Of a stretch of 64,000 nt of DNA, positions 10,326 through 20,241 are shown piece by piece. Position numbers and translations under genes: made by a program. Within the stretch, counting starts at the first letter, position 1. Every line of letters starts with the position of its first letter. The stretch comes from Vagococcus allomyrinae. GTDB lineage: Bacteria; Bacillota; Bacilli; Lactobacillales; Vagococcaceae. Under the pieces are notes generated by a model. The model did no database searches and was not told the origin of the DNA. It worked only from the letters and a program-made list of their open reading frames with translations. The stretch is taken from the NCBI RefSeq assembly GCF_017829975.1, contig NZ_JAEEGA010000001.1, positions 434,001-498,000 on the forward strand, given 5' to 3'.

Positions 10326-10354
10326 TTCACTTATCATTTGATAAATGATATATT
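10326..10354 (+). promoter_or_regulatory. hrtBA promoter with operator 2 in the spacer
   Basis: A -35 box TTCACT (10326-10331) and -10 box TATATT (10349-10354) are 17 bp apart. The second palindrome-like operator TTATCATTTGATAA occupies 10331-10344, inside the spacer, where a bound repressor would block RNA polymerase. Confidence 0.7.
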
Positions 10355-10387
10355 GGATGTATTCAAAAATGAAAGATGTGAGTGCGG

Positions 10388-11467
10388 ATGTTTTTAGGAA
10401 TTAATGAAATTAAATATTCTAAAGGTAAATATGTATTGGTTATTTTGGTAATGGCTTTAGTCGCGTGGTTGATTTTTATCTTGTCGGGACTAGCCAATGG
10501 CTTGGCTCAAGGAAATCGTTTGGCAGTCGATCAGTGGCAAGCAGATGGGATCGTTTTGGCAGAGGAAGCTAATAGTAATTTGAATGCCTCCACCTTAAAT
10601 GAATCGGTTTTGGCTTCAATCGAGGGAGATCAGGTTGAACCGATTGGGCAATTGTCTTTGGCCATTCGTCAAAAAGATCAAAGTAAAGCGGATTTGACTA
10701 ATGTGAGCCTTTTTGGGATTGAGACGTCAGGCTTTTTAATGCCAAAGGTGATCGAAGGAGCGGCTGATTTGGAAAAAAATCAGGTAGTCGCCTCTGAAGC
10801 TTTAAAAAATCAGGGTTACGAGCTTGGGGATAAGTTAACAGCTGGCAAATACGCTGAGGACTTGGAGTTAGTCGGTTGGACAAAAGAAAGCAGTTTTAAT
10901 ATCGTGCCGGTGATCTACGCCAATCTTGATACATGGCGTGCTATTAAGTATGGCGACAACCCAGCTTCCAGTGAACTGGTCAATGGCTTTGTTGTCAAGT
11001 CAAAGGATGGTCAAAAGATAACAACTAGCGATCAGGACAGCCAAGTCATTAAGATAGAAGACTTCATTCAAAAATTACCTGGTTATAGTGCGCAGAACTT
11101 AACCTTAGATGGCATGATTTACTTTTTAATCGTTATCTCAGCTTTTATTTTGGGAATCTTTATTTTTGTGATGACCTTGCAAAAGACGGCCATGTTTGGC
11201 GTTTTAAAAGTTCAAGGCGTGCCGACGAGTTATTTAGCTAAGTCTGTTTTATTACAAACAACGGTCTTAGCTGTAATTGGTGTTGGCATCGGTCTAGCGT
11301 TGACGGTTGTGACGGTGCTGTTTTTACCAGACTCAATGCCATATGCAACCAATTACCCGAGAATTGCTATCTTCAGTGGGTTATTGATAGTTGCGGCTAT
11401 CTTAGGTGGAGCCTTCTCCATCCGTACGGTAGCGAAAATTGACCCATTAGTTGCCATAGGAGGTTAG
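10388..11467 (+). CDS. hrtB: HrtB-like heme efflux ABC permease
   Basis: FtsX/MacB-type permease of about 359 residues: one N-terminal membrane helix (VLVILVMALVAWLIFILSG), a large extracellular domain (about 40-235), and three C-terminal helices ending in the family-typical KIDPLVAIGG. The MFLGINEIKYSKGKY start strongly resembles HrtB. With HrtA it would expel toxic heme. A GTG at 10382 is an alternative start. It is followed after 4 bp by the ATPase gene. Confidence 0.82.
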   Translation: MFLGINEIKYSKGKYVLVILVMALVAWLIFILSGLANGLAQGNRLAVDQWQADGIVLAEEANSNLNASTLNESVLASIEGDQVEPIGQLSLAIRQKDQSKADLTNVSLFGIETSGFLMPKVIEGAADLEKNQVVASEALKNQGYELGDKLTAGKYAEDLELVGWTKESSFNIVPVIYANLDTWRAIKYGDNPASSELVNGFVVKSKDGQKITTSDQDSQVIKIEDFIQKLPGYSAQNLTLDGMIYFLIVISAFILGIFIFVMTLQKTAMFGVLKVQGVPTSYLAKSVLLQTTVLAVIGVGIGLALTVVTVLFLPDSMPYATNYPRIAIFSGLLIVAAILGGAFSIRTVAKIDPLVAIGG

Positions 11468-11471
11468 ACAG

Positions 11472-12164
11472 ATGTCAAAAGTATTAGAATTAGTCAATGT
11501 GCAGAAAAAATTTGGCAGTGGCCATACGGAAGTCACGGCATTAAATGATTCAACAATCGCCATTAATGAAGGAGAATTTGTGGCTGTGATTGGCCCTTCC
11601 GGCTCTGGAAAAAGCACTTTTTTAACCATCGCTGCTGGTTTGCAGAAACCGACGACCGGAGAGGTCTCCATCGCTCAAAAGAATCTGATGAATCTCAGTA
11701 AAAAAGAATTACTGGATTTACGTTTTAAGAAAATCGGGTTTATTTTACAGAGCTCCAACCTAGTTCCTTTTTTAAAAGTGATCGATCAATTTAAATTGAT
11801 TGAAAAAGTGGATAAGAGCAAAAAGAATCCAAGTAAACGAGAAGAGTTAATGAAAACCTTGGGCATCTATGACTTACGGAATAAGTACCCTCGGGATTTG
11901 TCTGGTGGTGAGCGTCAGCGAGTCGCCATTGCTTGCGCCTTGTATCATGATCCAGCAGTTATCTTGGCAGATGAGCCAACAGCTAGTTTAGATTCTGAAA
12001 GAGCCTTTGAAGTGGTGGAATTGCTGGCCAATGAAGCTAAGGCCAAAAATAAAGGGATTGTTATGGTGACTCATGATGAGCGCCTGCTAAGTTATTGTGA
12101 CCGAGTGATTAAGATTCGTGACGGTCAAATGAAAGAGGTTAAGCCACCAACAAAAGAGGCTTAG
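11472..12164 (+). CDS. hrtA: HrtA-like heme efflux ABC ATPase
   Basis: The 230-residue ABC ATPase has Walker A GPSGSGKST, signature LSGGERQR, Walker B VILADEPTASLD and the switch His in MVTHDERL. The LVPFLKVIDQ segment after the Q-loop is characteristic of HrtA proteins. It is co-transcribed with hrtB (4-bp gap). Confidence 0.82.
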   Translation: MSKVLELVNVQKKFGSGHTEVTALNDSTIAINEGEFVAVIGPSGSGKSTFLTIAAGLQKPTTGEVSIAQKNLMNLSKKELLDLRFKKIGFILQSSNLVPFLKVIDQFKLIEKVDKSKKNPSKREELMKTLGIYDLRNKYPRDLSGGERQRVAIACALYHDPAVILADEPTASLDSERAFEVVELLANEAKAKNKGIVMVTHDERLLSYCDRVIKIRDGQMKEVKPPTKEA

Positions 12165-12233
12165 AAATAAAAATTAAGGAAGATCGCCATTTTTTCGTCA
12201 GAGATTCTCTGTCATGGCAAAATTTACGAGTAT

Positions 12234-12290
12234 AACCGTTAACTTTCTCTGTCTTTGTGAAGATAAGATGGAGAGGTTAACGGTTTTGTG
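12234..12290 (+). terminator. Terminator of the hrtBA operon
   Basis: AACCGTTAAC (12234-12243) pairs with GTTAACGGTT (12276-12285), with CTC/GAG extending the stem, followed by a short T-run. A second imperfect hairpin with AAAAACG and CTTTTT arms follows at about 12315-12341. The 12165-12504 gap otherwise holds only the oppA promoter. Confidence 0.65.
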
Positions 12291-12403
12291 GTTTTGGAGA
12301 GCAATGACTGAACAAAAACGTAACCGTTAGCGTCTTTTTGTTTAAGAAGCTCCGTTGTAAAAAAAATTACTTACAATTAATCACCAAAAATAGGTGAATT
12401 TAA

Positions 12404-12433
12404 TTGACGAATGGCTATATTATTGGCTATACT
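12404..12433 (+). promoter_or_regulatory. Promoter of the oligopeptide transporter gene
   Basis: TTGACG (12404-12409) and TATACT (12428-12433) are 18 bp apart, 70 bp before the start codon. Confidence 0.7.
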
Positions 12434-12504
12434 GAAAGCCATTATTAAATAAATGATTAAAAGATCCTTTAAATCAATTAATCATCTCAAAAAGGAGAGA
12501 TTTG

Positions 12505-14073
12505 ATGGAAAAAAAATGGTTTTTCGGAGCATTAGCCGTAGCTGGTTTGGTTTTAGCGAGCTGTGGAACAGGTTCTGATACAGACAAGACGGCAACAACA
12601 AAGGAAAAGAAAGACAAGGATACCTTTACTTATGCGATTAATGGTGATCCAACATCCCTTAATCCAGTTACAGTAGGCGATCGCTGGGGGCTAACAGCAA
12701 CGAATATGATTTACTCACCTCTTGTGCGAATTGAAGGAGACGGCAGCCAGAAAATGGAATTAGCTGAAAGTCTTGAACCTGCGGCTGATGGCAAGTCTTT
12801 AACAGTTAAATTAAAAGAAGATGTTAAATGGTCTGATGGTGAAGCTTTTACAGCAGATGATGTGGTCTTCACTTATGAACAAAAAGTTAAAAAAGAAAAT
12901 GGCAATTCAGATAGTTTGTGGGTTGGCGATCAACCAATTGCCGTTGAAAAAGTTGATGAGACAACGGTTAAATTTAATTTACCTTCAGTGAGTGCTGCTG
13001 CGATTAACAATATCGCAACCGAAACGTATATTATGCCAGAACATGTCTTCAAAGATGAAGCGGATTTTGCTGGCAATGAACTAACAGCAGATCCAGTTGG
13101 AACTGGCCCTTATAAATTAGTTAATTATAAACGTGGCGAATATCTACAGTTTGAAGCGAATGATTCTTATTATGGTGGCAAACCAACGGTTCCTAAGGTG
13201 ACCTTGCGAATTATTGGCAATGCTGATACGACGAAGTTGGCCTTACAAAAAGGGGAAGTCGATGCGTCTTTTGTACTACCAAATGACATTAAGGAATTGG
13301 AAAAAGCAGATTTAGATACCTATGAATACAGTGAAAACCGGGTTGGGTATATGGGCTTAAACAACAGCTCTGAGGCTCTGAAGGATGCCAAGGTTCGTCA
13401 AGCGGTGCTATACGCCTTGGATAAAGATGAGTTAAATAAGGCTGGTTACTTATCTGATAAGTACTATGAAAATGTCTACTCTATTTTACCGCCGGCTAAC
13501 CCATTTGCCACGGATGATGTGGAAAAATATGCAACTGATGCGGAAAAATCAAAAAGTTTATTAAAAGAAGCTGGGGTTGATTCCCTTAAATTGAACTTGG
13601 CATTTTCATCTGAAGACCCTGTTCAAACGATTCAAGCGACGTTGATTCAACAACAATTACAGAAAGCCGGTATTACTGTTGAATTAGCTGGTGGTGACGG
13701 TGCAGCGATCTTTGCAGAATTGAAAAAACCAGGTTCAACGAAGTACGATCTCTTTATGGGTGGCTATATTATGGGAAATGATCCTGATTTGTATTCAGCT
13801 CTGTTTGCCTCAGATGGATCAGCCAATTATTTCCAATATAAGAGTGATGCCGCGGATAAGTTGTTTAATGATGGGGCAGTCGAGTTGGATGGAGCGAAAC
13901 GTAAAGCTATTTATGTAGAGTTACAACAACAGATTGCAGATGATGCGACATTCTATCCGATTGTGGATAACCGTAAAATCTTAGCGGTTAATAAAGCGAT
14001 TGGCAATGTAGAAGAGGTTGGTTTAGTGCCAATTTATACATTTGAAGATTTATCTAAACTAACAATTAAATAA
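12505..14073 (+). CDS. Oligopeptide ABC transporter substrate-binding lipoprotein
   Basis: Family 5 solute-binding protein (522 residues). The lipoprotein signal ends at LASCG, and the mature part begins with the typical FTYAINGDPTSLNP. Segments such as DDVVFTYE, GTGPYKLVNYKRGEYL and the KVRQAVLYALDKDEL helix identify the OppA/DppA/AppA family. Peptide specificity is not predictable. The start ATG follows AAAGGAGAGATTTG. Four transporter genes follow in order. Confidence 0.9.
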   Translation: MEKKWFFGALAVAGLVLASCGTGSDTDKTATTKEKKDKDTFTYAINGDPTSLNPVTVGDRWGLTATNMIYSPLVRIEGDGSQKMELAESLEPAADGKSLTVKLKEDVKWSDGEAFTADDVVFTYEQKVKKENGNSDSLWVGDQPIAVEKVDETTVKFNLPSVSAAAINNIATETYIMPEHVFKDEADFAGNELTADPVGTGPYKLVNYKRGEYLQFEANDSYYGGKPTVPKVTLRIIGNADTTKLALQKGEVDASFVLPNDIKELEKADLDTYEYSENRVGYMGLNNSSEALKDAKVRQAVLYALDKDELNKAGYLSDKYYENVYSILPPANPFATDDVEKYATDAEKSKSLLKEAGVDSLKLNLAFSSEDPVQTIQATLIQQQLQKAGITVELAGGDGAAIFAELKKPGSTKYDLFMGGYIMGNDPDLYSALFASDGSANYFQYKSDAADKLFNDGAVELDGAKRKAIYVELQQQIADDATFYPIVDNRKILAVNKAIGNVEEVGLVPIYTFEDLSKLTIK

Positions 14074-14078
14074 AGCTG

Positions 14079-14159
14079 AAAAGCTTCACAAGTGGGCCGT
14101 AAAGCGCTGAGTTCCAGACTTCGTGTCTGCTCAGAATACAGCAACTTGTGGAGCTTTTT
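14079..14159 (+). terminator. Large hairpin between the binding-protein and permease genes
   Basis: AAAAGCTTCACAAGT (14079-14093) pairs with ACTTGTGGAGCTTTTT (14144-14159) with one mismatch, enclosing about 50 nt with further small hairpins. T residues close the 3' arm. It probably acts as a partial terminator, giving more binding protein than permease, or protects the upstream mRNA end. Confidence 0.65.
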
Positions 14160-14237
14160 AGTTGAAATAAGGGATCCATTGAGAGTCATAGACATCAATG
14201 GGATCGCTATTTAGTTTTTTATAAAGGATGTGTAAAC

Positions 14238-15197
14238 TTGGCTAAGTATATTTTAAAACGAATGCTGCAAGTCATTCCATTGTTGCTTGTTGTATCGTTT
14301 ATTGTCTTTTCAATGATTCATTTGGCGCCTTATGACGCAATTGATGCGGTTACAACGCCGAATATGTCTCAAGAAACCATTGATATTATGCGAGCTCGTT
14401 ATGGCTTGGATCAACCATTTTTGGTGCAGTATGTCTTGTGGTTAAAACAAATTATCAGTGGGGATTTTGGTCATTCGTTAGTCAGTCAGGCAAGTATTGG
14501 TAGTGAACTTGCCACACGAATTCCCAATACGATTAAATTGATTTTACCGGCCTATCTCACGGCTTTAGCAATTGCGATTGTTCTAGGGTTAGTGGCTGGC
14601 GCTAACAAAGGGAAATTTTTAGACCGTTTAATCGACGGTATTTGTTCAGTGGGGATTTCAATGCCGACGTTTTGGTTTGCGATGATTTTGATCTATTTAT
14701 TAGGTTATCGCTTTGACCTGTTGCCGATTATCGGCATGCATACTGTGGGACAAGAAGGCTCATTTATTGATTTTCTGCAACATTTTATCATGCCATATTT
14801 GGTGTTGGTAGTGGCCTTTTTCCCAGATTTGGCGCGTTATGTTCGTTCCTCGACGTTACTGCAATTATCTGAAGATTATGTGACGGTTCAGAAGTCTTTT
14901 GGTGCTACCAAAAAAGAAATTTTCTTTAGACATGTCAGCAAGAATGTCTTGTTGCCAGTGGTGACGCAAATTGGCTTGGCATTGCCAATGCTGGTGACAG
15001 GGGCCATCATTACTGAAAGCATCTTTGGCTGGCCTGGAATTGGCCCTTTCCTGATGTCTGCGACAAAGAGTTTGGATTATCCGGTTATTATGGCAGTGAT
15101 GTTGCTTTCAGCGACGTTGGTGATTTTAGGTAATCTACTGTCGGATGTGTTGTATACGATCGTTGATCCGCGGATTAGACAAGGAGGTGCCAAATGA
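14238..15197 (+). CDS. Oligopeptide ABC transporter permease (OppB/DppB type)
   Basis: The 319-residue permease begins with TTG after AAAGGATG. It has the N-terminal helix and RARYGLDQPFLVQY segment of OppB proteins, and the ABC-coupling EAA-like loop SYGATKKE-like region (SFGATKKEIFFRHVSKN). About six membrane helices are visible. It overlaps the next gene by 4 bp. Confidence 0.9.
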   Translation: MAKYILKRMLQVIPLLLVVSFIVFSMIHLAPYDAIDAVTTPNMSQETIDIMRARYGLDQPFLVQYVLWLKQIISGDFGHSLVSQASIGSELATRIPNTIKLILPAYLTALAIAIVLGLVAGANKGKFLDRLIDGICSVGISMPTFWFAMILIYLLGYRFDLLPIIGMHTVGQEGSFIDFLQHFIMPYLVLVVAFFPDLARYVRSSTLLQLSEDYVTVQKSFGATKKEIFFRHVSKNVLLPVVTQIGLALPMLVTGAIITESIFGWPGIGPFLMSATKSLDYPVIMAVMLLSATLVILGNLLSDVLYTIVDPRIRQGGAK

Positions 15198-16024
15198 AGG
15201 TAAGTGAAAAATGGCGGAAAGTTTTGCGGCGCCAACCTCGTTATTGGATTGCGATCATCTTTCTTAGCTTGTTAATCTTATTGGCTTTATTTGCGCCATT
15301 GATTCCGATTGACCCGAATCAAACAGATGTGGCTAACATGTCAGCTGGTCCTAGTTTGCAACATATTTTTGGAACCGATGAAATTGGTCGTGACTATTTT
15401 ATTCGTGTGGTTTATGGTGGCAGAATCTCATTAATGGTCGGGGTGTTGGCGATGCTGGCTTCGACGATTATTGGCACGTTAGTGGGGTTGATATCTGGCT
15501 ACTTTGGTGGTTGGGTTGATAATGTGCTGATGCGTTTTGTGGATATTTTATCTTCGATTCCTTGGTTAGTCTTGGTGATTGTCTTAAGCGTTCTGTTAAA
15601 ACCGGGATTGGTCACCATTATTTTTGTCATAGGTTGTTTTTCATGGATGAATATTGCGCGTTTGATTCGTGCTGAGACTTTGTCGGCAAAAGAACGAGAG
15701 TATGTGGTTTATGCTCAGTTTATCGGTGAAAAACACAGCAAAATTATTCGACGGCACATTTTTCCAGCCGTTCTTTCGACTTTGATTGTTGCGGCAACAG
15801 GAAGTATTTCTGGTGCGATTATGACAGAATCAGCATTAAGTTTCTTAGGGATTGGCATTCAACCACCCGTTGCTTCTTGGGGAAGTTTATTGCAAAATGC
15901 ACAAAGTAGTTTACAACAAGCCCCTTATATGGCCATTTTACCGGGATTATTTATTATCTTAACGGTTTATTCTTTTAATAGTTTGGGTAATTTCTTGCGT
16001 GATGTGACGCTGGTGGAGGGATAA
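15194..16024 (+). CDS. Oligopeptide ABC transporter permease (OppC/DppC type)
   Basis: The 276-residue partner permease contains HIFGTDEIGRDYFIRVVYGGRISL, the classical OppC signature split here as FGTDEIGRD and YGGRISL, plus the EAA loop AQFIGEKHSKIIRRHIFP. It is translationally coupled to its neighbours on both sides (ATGA at the start, one-base overlap at the end). Confidence 0.9.
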   Translation: MKVSEKWRKVLRRQPRYWIAIIFLSLLILLALFAPLIPIDPNQTDVANMSAGPSLQHIFGTDEIGRDYFIRVVYGGRISLMVGVLAMLASTIIGTLVGLISGYFGGWVDNVLMRFVDILSSIPWLVLVIVLSVLLKPGLVTIIFVIGCFSWMNIARLIRAETLSAKEREYVVYAQFIGEKHSKIIRRHIFPAVLSTLIVAATGSISGAIMTESALSFLGIGIQPPVASWGSLLQNAQSSLQQAPYMAILPGLFIILTVYSFNSLGNFLRDVTLVEG

Positions 16025-16923
16025 TGATGACAAATACACTATTAACGATAGACAATTTAACTGTTAGCTTTGAGAAAAAAGATGAGCCGACTCAAGAGAT
16101 CATTCACGGCATTGATCTCAGGATTCCCAAGGGAGAAATTGTTGGGATTGTCGGAGAGTCAGGTAGTGGAAAAAGTATTTCCATGAAAGGCATCATGAAT
16201 ATTCTACCTGAGAATGCTGTTTTAACTTATGATGAGTTTCTTTTTGATGGTGTCCCGCGTCAGGTTGGTAAGCAAGATCGTTTACCTGCTGCGATGATTT
16301 TTCAGGACCCGATGACGGCATTAAACCCGTTGCGGACGATTGGTTATCATTTGGTTGAAGTCGTTCAACGTCAGGGAAAAGTCTCAAAAAAGGTGGCAGA
16401 AGCGGCAGCCATTGCGGAGTTGGATAAGGTCGGTATTTTATTACCAGAAAAAAGGCTGACGCAGTATCCCCATGAATTGTCTGGTGGAATGCGTCAACGG
16501 ATCATGATTGCTATGGCGCTTTTAGCCAAGCCTAAGCTGTTGATTGCTGATGAGCCAACGACGGCATTAGACGTGACGATTCAAGCGCAAATATTAAGTT
16601 TGATTCGTCACTTACAAAAAGAAGAAGATCTTTCAGTGATCCTTGTTACCCACGATTTTGGGATTGTGGCAGGGATGTGCCAGAGCATCAAAGTGATGTA
16701 CGATGGTGAAATTGTCGAAGAAGGAACGACGGATGAGATTTTTTACAATCCTCAGCACACTTATACAAAGGAATTGTTAAAAGCTATTCCAACCGGAGAC
16801 AAAGGTGAGCGACTTTACTCACTGGGCAATCATCATTCCGATCAGAAAGAGGTTGCCAAAGGACAGATGGTTAATCTGACAGCGACTCACCGAGTATTGC
16901 GGAAAGGAGCAACCAATGACTGA
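16024..16923 (+). CDS. Oligopeptide ABC transporter ATPase (OppD/DppD type)
   Basis: The 299-residue ATPase has Walker A GESGSGKS, signature LSGGMRQR, Walker [13 protein letters not shown] and the C-terminal oligopeptide-transport region. The usual OppD C-terminal Fe-S-like cysteines are not evident. ATG 16024 and 16027 are both possible starts after GGAGG. It overlaps the next gene by 8 bp. Confidence 0.9.
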   Translation: MMTNTLLTIDNLTVSFEKKDEPTQEIIHGIDLRIPKGEIVGIVGESGSGKSISMKGIMNILPENAVLTYDEFLFDGVPRQVGKQDRLPAAMIFQDPMTALNPLRTIGYHLVEVVQRQGKVSKKVAEAAAIAELDKVGILLPEKRLTQYPHELSGGMRQRIMIAMALLAKPKLLIADEPTTALDVTIQAQILSLIRHLQKEEDLSVILVTHDFGIVAGMCQSIKVMYDGEIVEEGTTDEIFYNPQHTYTKELLKAIPTGDKGERLYSLGNHHSDQKEVAKGQMVNLTATHRVLRKGATND

Positions 16924-17827
16924 TTTAGTAAGAGTGGAGAATGTCAAAAAATATTTTCCTGTAAAAAATGCCTTTGGCCAAACTGAAACGATTGTTAAAG
17001 CGATTGATGATGTTTCCTTGACGATTCGAAAAGGGGAAACCCTAGGATTGGTTGGTGAATCCGGTAGTGGCAAAACGACGTTAGGTCGCAGTATTTTACA
17101 GTTGGAGGAAGTGGACGAGGGGCAAATTTATTTTGATAATCAGTCCATTGGCGGCCTATCAAAAACTGAACGAAAAGAGATCCACCGGCGCATGCAAATT
17201 ATTTTTCAGGATCCTTATTCTTCCTTAAATCCACGAATGACTGCTTTGGAACAGGTTCTTGAACCTTTAAGTTTATTGTATAGCAAGGATGAGGCTCGTG
17301 AGAAAGCAGAGGCGATGTTAGCTCAAGTTGGTTTAACAGGAGCGGCGATTCAGAAATATCCACGGGAGTTTAGTGGCGGGCAGCGCCAACGGATTGGGAT
17401 TGCGCGAGCGGTGGCAGTCAATCCTGAGTTTATCCTCTGTGACGAACCGATTTCAGCCTTGGATGTGTCGATTCAAGCGCAAATTATTAATTTGCTGATG
17501 GATCTGCAAAAAGAATGGTCTCTCACCTATTTGTTTATTTCTCATGATTTATCAATGGTACGCTATATTTCAGATCGAATAGCCGTGATGTATCTGGGAA
17601 AACTGGTGGAATTGGGACCAACTGAGGCGATTTTTAGTAACCCCCAACACGCTTATACGAAGCGTTTATTAGCTGCCATTCCAATCGCTGATCCAGTCAA
17701 AGCGCGTCAAGCTTATGAGACCGAGAGTGTCACGGCACTTGAGCCAATTGATACCTCAAAGGATTTAGATTGGGTGGAAGTAGCAACAGATCATTTTGTA
17801 GCGAAGGAGAGAACAATCAATGAGTAA
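16916..17827 (+). CDS. Oligopeptide ABC transporter ATPase (OppF/DppF type)
   Basis: The 303-residue second ATPase has Walker [10 protein letters not shown], the OppF-typical [16 protein letters not shown], signature FSGGQRQR and Walker [13 protein letters not shown]. It completes the transporter (binding protein, two permeases, two ATPases) and overlaps the OsmC gene by 8 bp. Confidence 0.92.
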   Translation: MTDLVRVENVKKYFPVKNAFGQTETIVKAIDDVSLTIRKGETLGLVGESGSGKTTLGRSILQLEEVDEGQIYFDNQSIGGLSKTERKEIHRRMQIIFQDPYSSLNPRMTALEQVLEPLSLLYSKDEAREKAEAMLAQVGLTGAAIQKYPREFSGGQRQRIGIARAVAVNPEFILCDEPISALDVSIQAQIINLLMDLQKEWSLTYLFISHDLSMVRYISDRIAVMYLGKLVELGPTEAIFSNPQHAYTKRLLAAIPIADPVKARQAYETESVTALEPIDTSKDLDWVEVATDHFVAKERTINE

Positions 17828-18212
17828 AAATCAAATCGAATTAATCCAAGGAGAAAAGGGCATGGAACTGCCCTTAGAGGCAGGTAACTGGGTGCTGTTA
17901 AAAGACTACGGTTATTCACCTGTTCAAAGCCTAGTGGCCGCTGTTGGCGCCTGTGGTGCTTATGTGTACCAATCTATTTTAACCAATTCCAAAATCCCGT
18001 TTACTTTTGAAAAAGTTTTGATTGAGTATACCCGAGATGCTGAGCGTCAAAGTGAACCAGTCAAAAAAATTGAAATGGTCTTTGATGTGAAGGTAGCACC
18101 TGAATTACAAGATCGTGCCACTCGTGGGATCAAGTTAATCGCGAAAAATTGTCCTGTGATGCAATCCCTTGATCCCGCAATTGAAGTGATTGAAACAGTT
18201 AATTTTATTTAA
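17820..18212 (+). CDS. OsmC-family peroxidase-like protein
   Basis: The 130-residue protein has the OsmC/Ohr fold pattern with two candidate redox cysteines, in GACGAYVYQ (about 45) and KNCPVMQSL (about 110). Family members reduce organic hydroperoxides. Its coupling to a peptide transporter operon (8-bp overlap with the ATPase gene) is unusual, and the functional link is unknown. Confidence 0.75.
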   Translation: MSKNQIELIQGEKGMELPLEAGNWVLLKDYGYSPVQSLVAAVGACGAYVYQSILTNSKIPFTFEKVLIEYTRDAERQSEPVKKIEMVFDVKVAPELQDRATRGIKLIAKNCPVMQSLDPAIEVIETVNFI

Positions 18213-18219
18213 GCAAAGG

Positions 18220-18248
18220 AGAGACCAAAGAGATTGGTCTCTTTTTTT
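18220..18248 (+). terminator. Terminator of the peptide transporter operon
   Basis: AGAGACCAA and TTGGTCTCT form a perfect 9-bp stem with a 5-nt loop, followed by a T-run. Confidence 0.9.
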
Positions 18249-18371
18249 GCGATTTACCTGTGGACCGCTAGACAAATCTTAGCGAAGAGGGCGTGTTAAA
18301 GTTTGGCTTTCGAGTTGTTAATGACAAAATGATGGTTATAATAGTTATAACAAGAAAAAAGGAGTTTGAAG

Positions 18372-19175
18372 ATGCGCTATATTAGAAGCTTCCAATTGTC
18401 ACCAATGGAACTAAAAAATCCGAATATTTATCCTTACAATAGTTTGAAACAACACTCTGGTGAAGTTGTCGTCTTTGATGGGATTACGTTGTTATATGGA
18501 AGTAATGGGTCAGGGAAATCAACTTTATTAAATATACTGGCAAGTAAATTGGGCATTCCTGGTGCGGAGCCACCAAAGGGCTGGGGGAAAACTGATTATT
18601 TTGCTCAATATACGCTTGAAAGCTCTCTTAGCTTTGAAGAGGATGATCTTGGGCGAGTTCGGATTGTCCCAGAGAATAGTCGTTATCTTAAGAGCGAAGA
18701 CATTCTTTATGAAATCAAAAAAATTCAACAAGAAGCCATTTTAAGAGAAGGTTATCTTTATGAGCGGAAACAACTTGGGATGACTAAGGCTCAATTACTA
18801 ATTCATAAGGCCTCCTTTAAGATGGACCAGCAAATTGAACGTCGGCAATTTGCTCAAGAAAAATATTCCAATGGTGAAACGGCCATGCAAATCTACGAGG
18901 ATTACCTGCAACCAGAGGGCTTGTATCTGTTGGATGAGCCTGAAGCTTCATTATCGCCAATTAATCAACTCAAGCTGGCATCGTTAATAACTGAGGCAGC
19001 TCGTTTTTGGAAGTGCCAATTCGTGATTGCCAGTCACTCGCCATTTTTATTGGGGTCACTGGAAGGAACCATCTATAATTTGGACCAAGTGGGGATACCG
19101 ACTCAAGCTTGGACAGAATTAGAAAATATTCGGACGTATCAACAATTTTTTGTAAACCATCAAGATGAATTTTAG
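18372..19175 (+). CDS. AAA/ABC-type ATPase, standalone
   Basis: This 267-residue soluble ATPase has Walker A YGSNGSGKSTLL (about 45-56), a coiled middle region and Walker B GLYLLDEPEASLSP (about 177-190), then VIASHSPFLLG. The pattern is that of small RecF/SMC-like predicted ATP-binding proteins with no membrane partner. ATG 18372 is preferred over TTG 18366 because AAGGAG precedes it. The role is unknown. Confidence 0.75.
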   Translation: MRYIRSFQLSPMELKNPNIYPYNSLKQHSGEVVVFDGITLLYGSNGSGKSTLLNILASKLGIPGAEPPKGWGKTDYFAQYTLESSLSFEEDDLGRVRIVPENSRYLKSEDILYEIKKIQQEAILREGYLYERKQLGMTKAQLLIHKASFKMDQQIERRQFAQEKYSNGETAMQIYEDYLQPEGLYLLDEPEASLSPINQLKLASLITEAARFWKCQFVIASHSPFLLGSLEGTIYNLDQVGIPTQAWTELENIRTYQQFFVNHQDEF

Positions 19176-19641
19176 TAAGAAAAATCAGGACCACCGAGGA
19201 ACTTGGTGAGTCTTTTTTTCGTTGAAGAAGTCGATATATAGTTCCTATTAAATAATCGCGATCAGTCGTTAAACTTTCAGCTAAAGAGAAGCTGAAGCAC
19301 CACTCTTCGCTCGTCATTATGTTGATAATCCAATGGAACTTTATGTTCGGATTAGTTTACGGGATGTATATATTTTTAGAAATTTTTGAAATAATTCGTG
19401 GAAATATCTGTCTAAGAAGAAAGTTTCATGAAAATATCTAACTTGAGTACGAGTTATGTCGTGAGGGAGTCTGCTAGACTGTTCCTTATCGATTGTTATG
19501 AAATGAACAAATGGTGTAAATGGATTAGATAAAAGCTAAATTGCGTCAAAAAGGGTGGAAATTTGTTATCTGGTAAGTAACTTTGGATATCTAAGCACGC
19601 TTTTTGTGTGAGGTTATGACAAAAGAAGGTACCAAAACTGT
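19176..19641. other. Intergenic stretch with little recognisable content
   Basis: A weak terminator-like hairpin (GACCACC / GGTGAGTC, then seven T) follows the ATPase gene at 19192-19219. The rest up to the PTS promoter shows no convincing gene, RNA or repeat. Confidence 0.4.
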
Positions 19642-19670
19642 TTGAACTGACTCCCTATTAACGTTATATT
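19642..19670 (+). promoter_or_regulatory. Promoter of the PTS/aldolase operon
   Basis: TTGAAC (19642-19647) and TATATT (19665-19670) are 17 bp apart. No catabolite-repression site was found nearby. Confidence 0.65.
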
Positions 19671-19728
19671 GAGAGTGTAAGAAGGCTATCAAGTCGTACG
19701 CTTGAAAAAATTAATGAGGTGTTGCAAA

Positions 19729-20181
19729 TTGTTAAGTAAAATGATTAAAGAAGAATTTATTCAATTGAATATTGAGGTAACAGATTGGGAAGAGGCAATT
19801 AGACAATCAGCAACCCCTCTACTTACAGGTAACAAAATTACAGCAGAGTATATTGAAAAAATCATTGAGATTTCACGGACTATTGGGCCTTATATTGTGA
19901 TTACTAAACATGTGGCATTGCCTCATGCACCTGTTGAAAACGGGGCATTAGCTCCTGCCATGGGAATTACAACCTTGAAAACACCGGTTGTTTCAGGGAA
20001 CCAAACCAATGATCCCGTTAAATATCTCTTTTGTATGAGTGCTAACGATAGTGAGTCACATCTTCAAGGGATGGCAGAGCTTGTTGAGTTGTTAAGTAAT
20101 GATGAGTTTTATAGGATGCTAGATACTGCCAAATCAGCAAAAGACATTTTAGCCTATATTTCAGCCAAGGAAACAAACTAA
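19729..20181 (+). CDS. PTS EIIA component (mannitol/fructose-family)
   Basis: About 150 residues of a PTS_EIIA_2 domain with the phospho-accepting His in KHVALPHAPVENG. TTG 19729 is chosen because TGAGGTG precedes it by 7 nt; ATG 19741 is an alternative. The protein resembles the EIIA domain at the C-terminus of the regulator at 24213 (both share DPVKYLFC-like and MAELVELL segments), suggesting duplication and a shared phosphorelay. It heads the operon. Confidence 0.88.
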   Translation: MLSKMIKEEFIQLNIEVTDWEEAIRQSATPLLTGNKITAEYIEKIIEISRTIGPYIVITKHVALPHAPVENGALAPAMGITTLKTPVVSGNQTNDPVKYLFCMSANDSESHLQGMAELVELLSNDEFYRMLDTAKSAKDILAYISAKETN

Positions 20182-20241
20182 AAACGAGAAGGTTCTTGAG
20201 TAATCTCAGGTATCGTCTTAAACAAGGGAAGAGGAAAATTT

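Noticed and set aside
18970-19317. Minus-strand frame of 115 codons at the end of the ATPase gene
   Set aside because: Mostly antisense to the ATPase gene, without a ribosome binding site; treated as a shadow.
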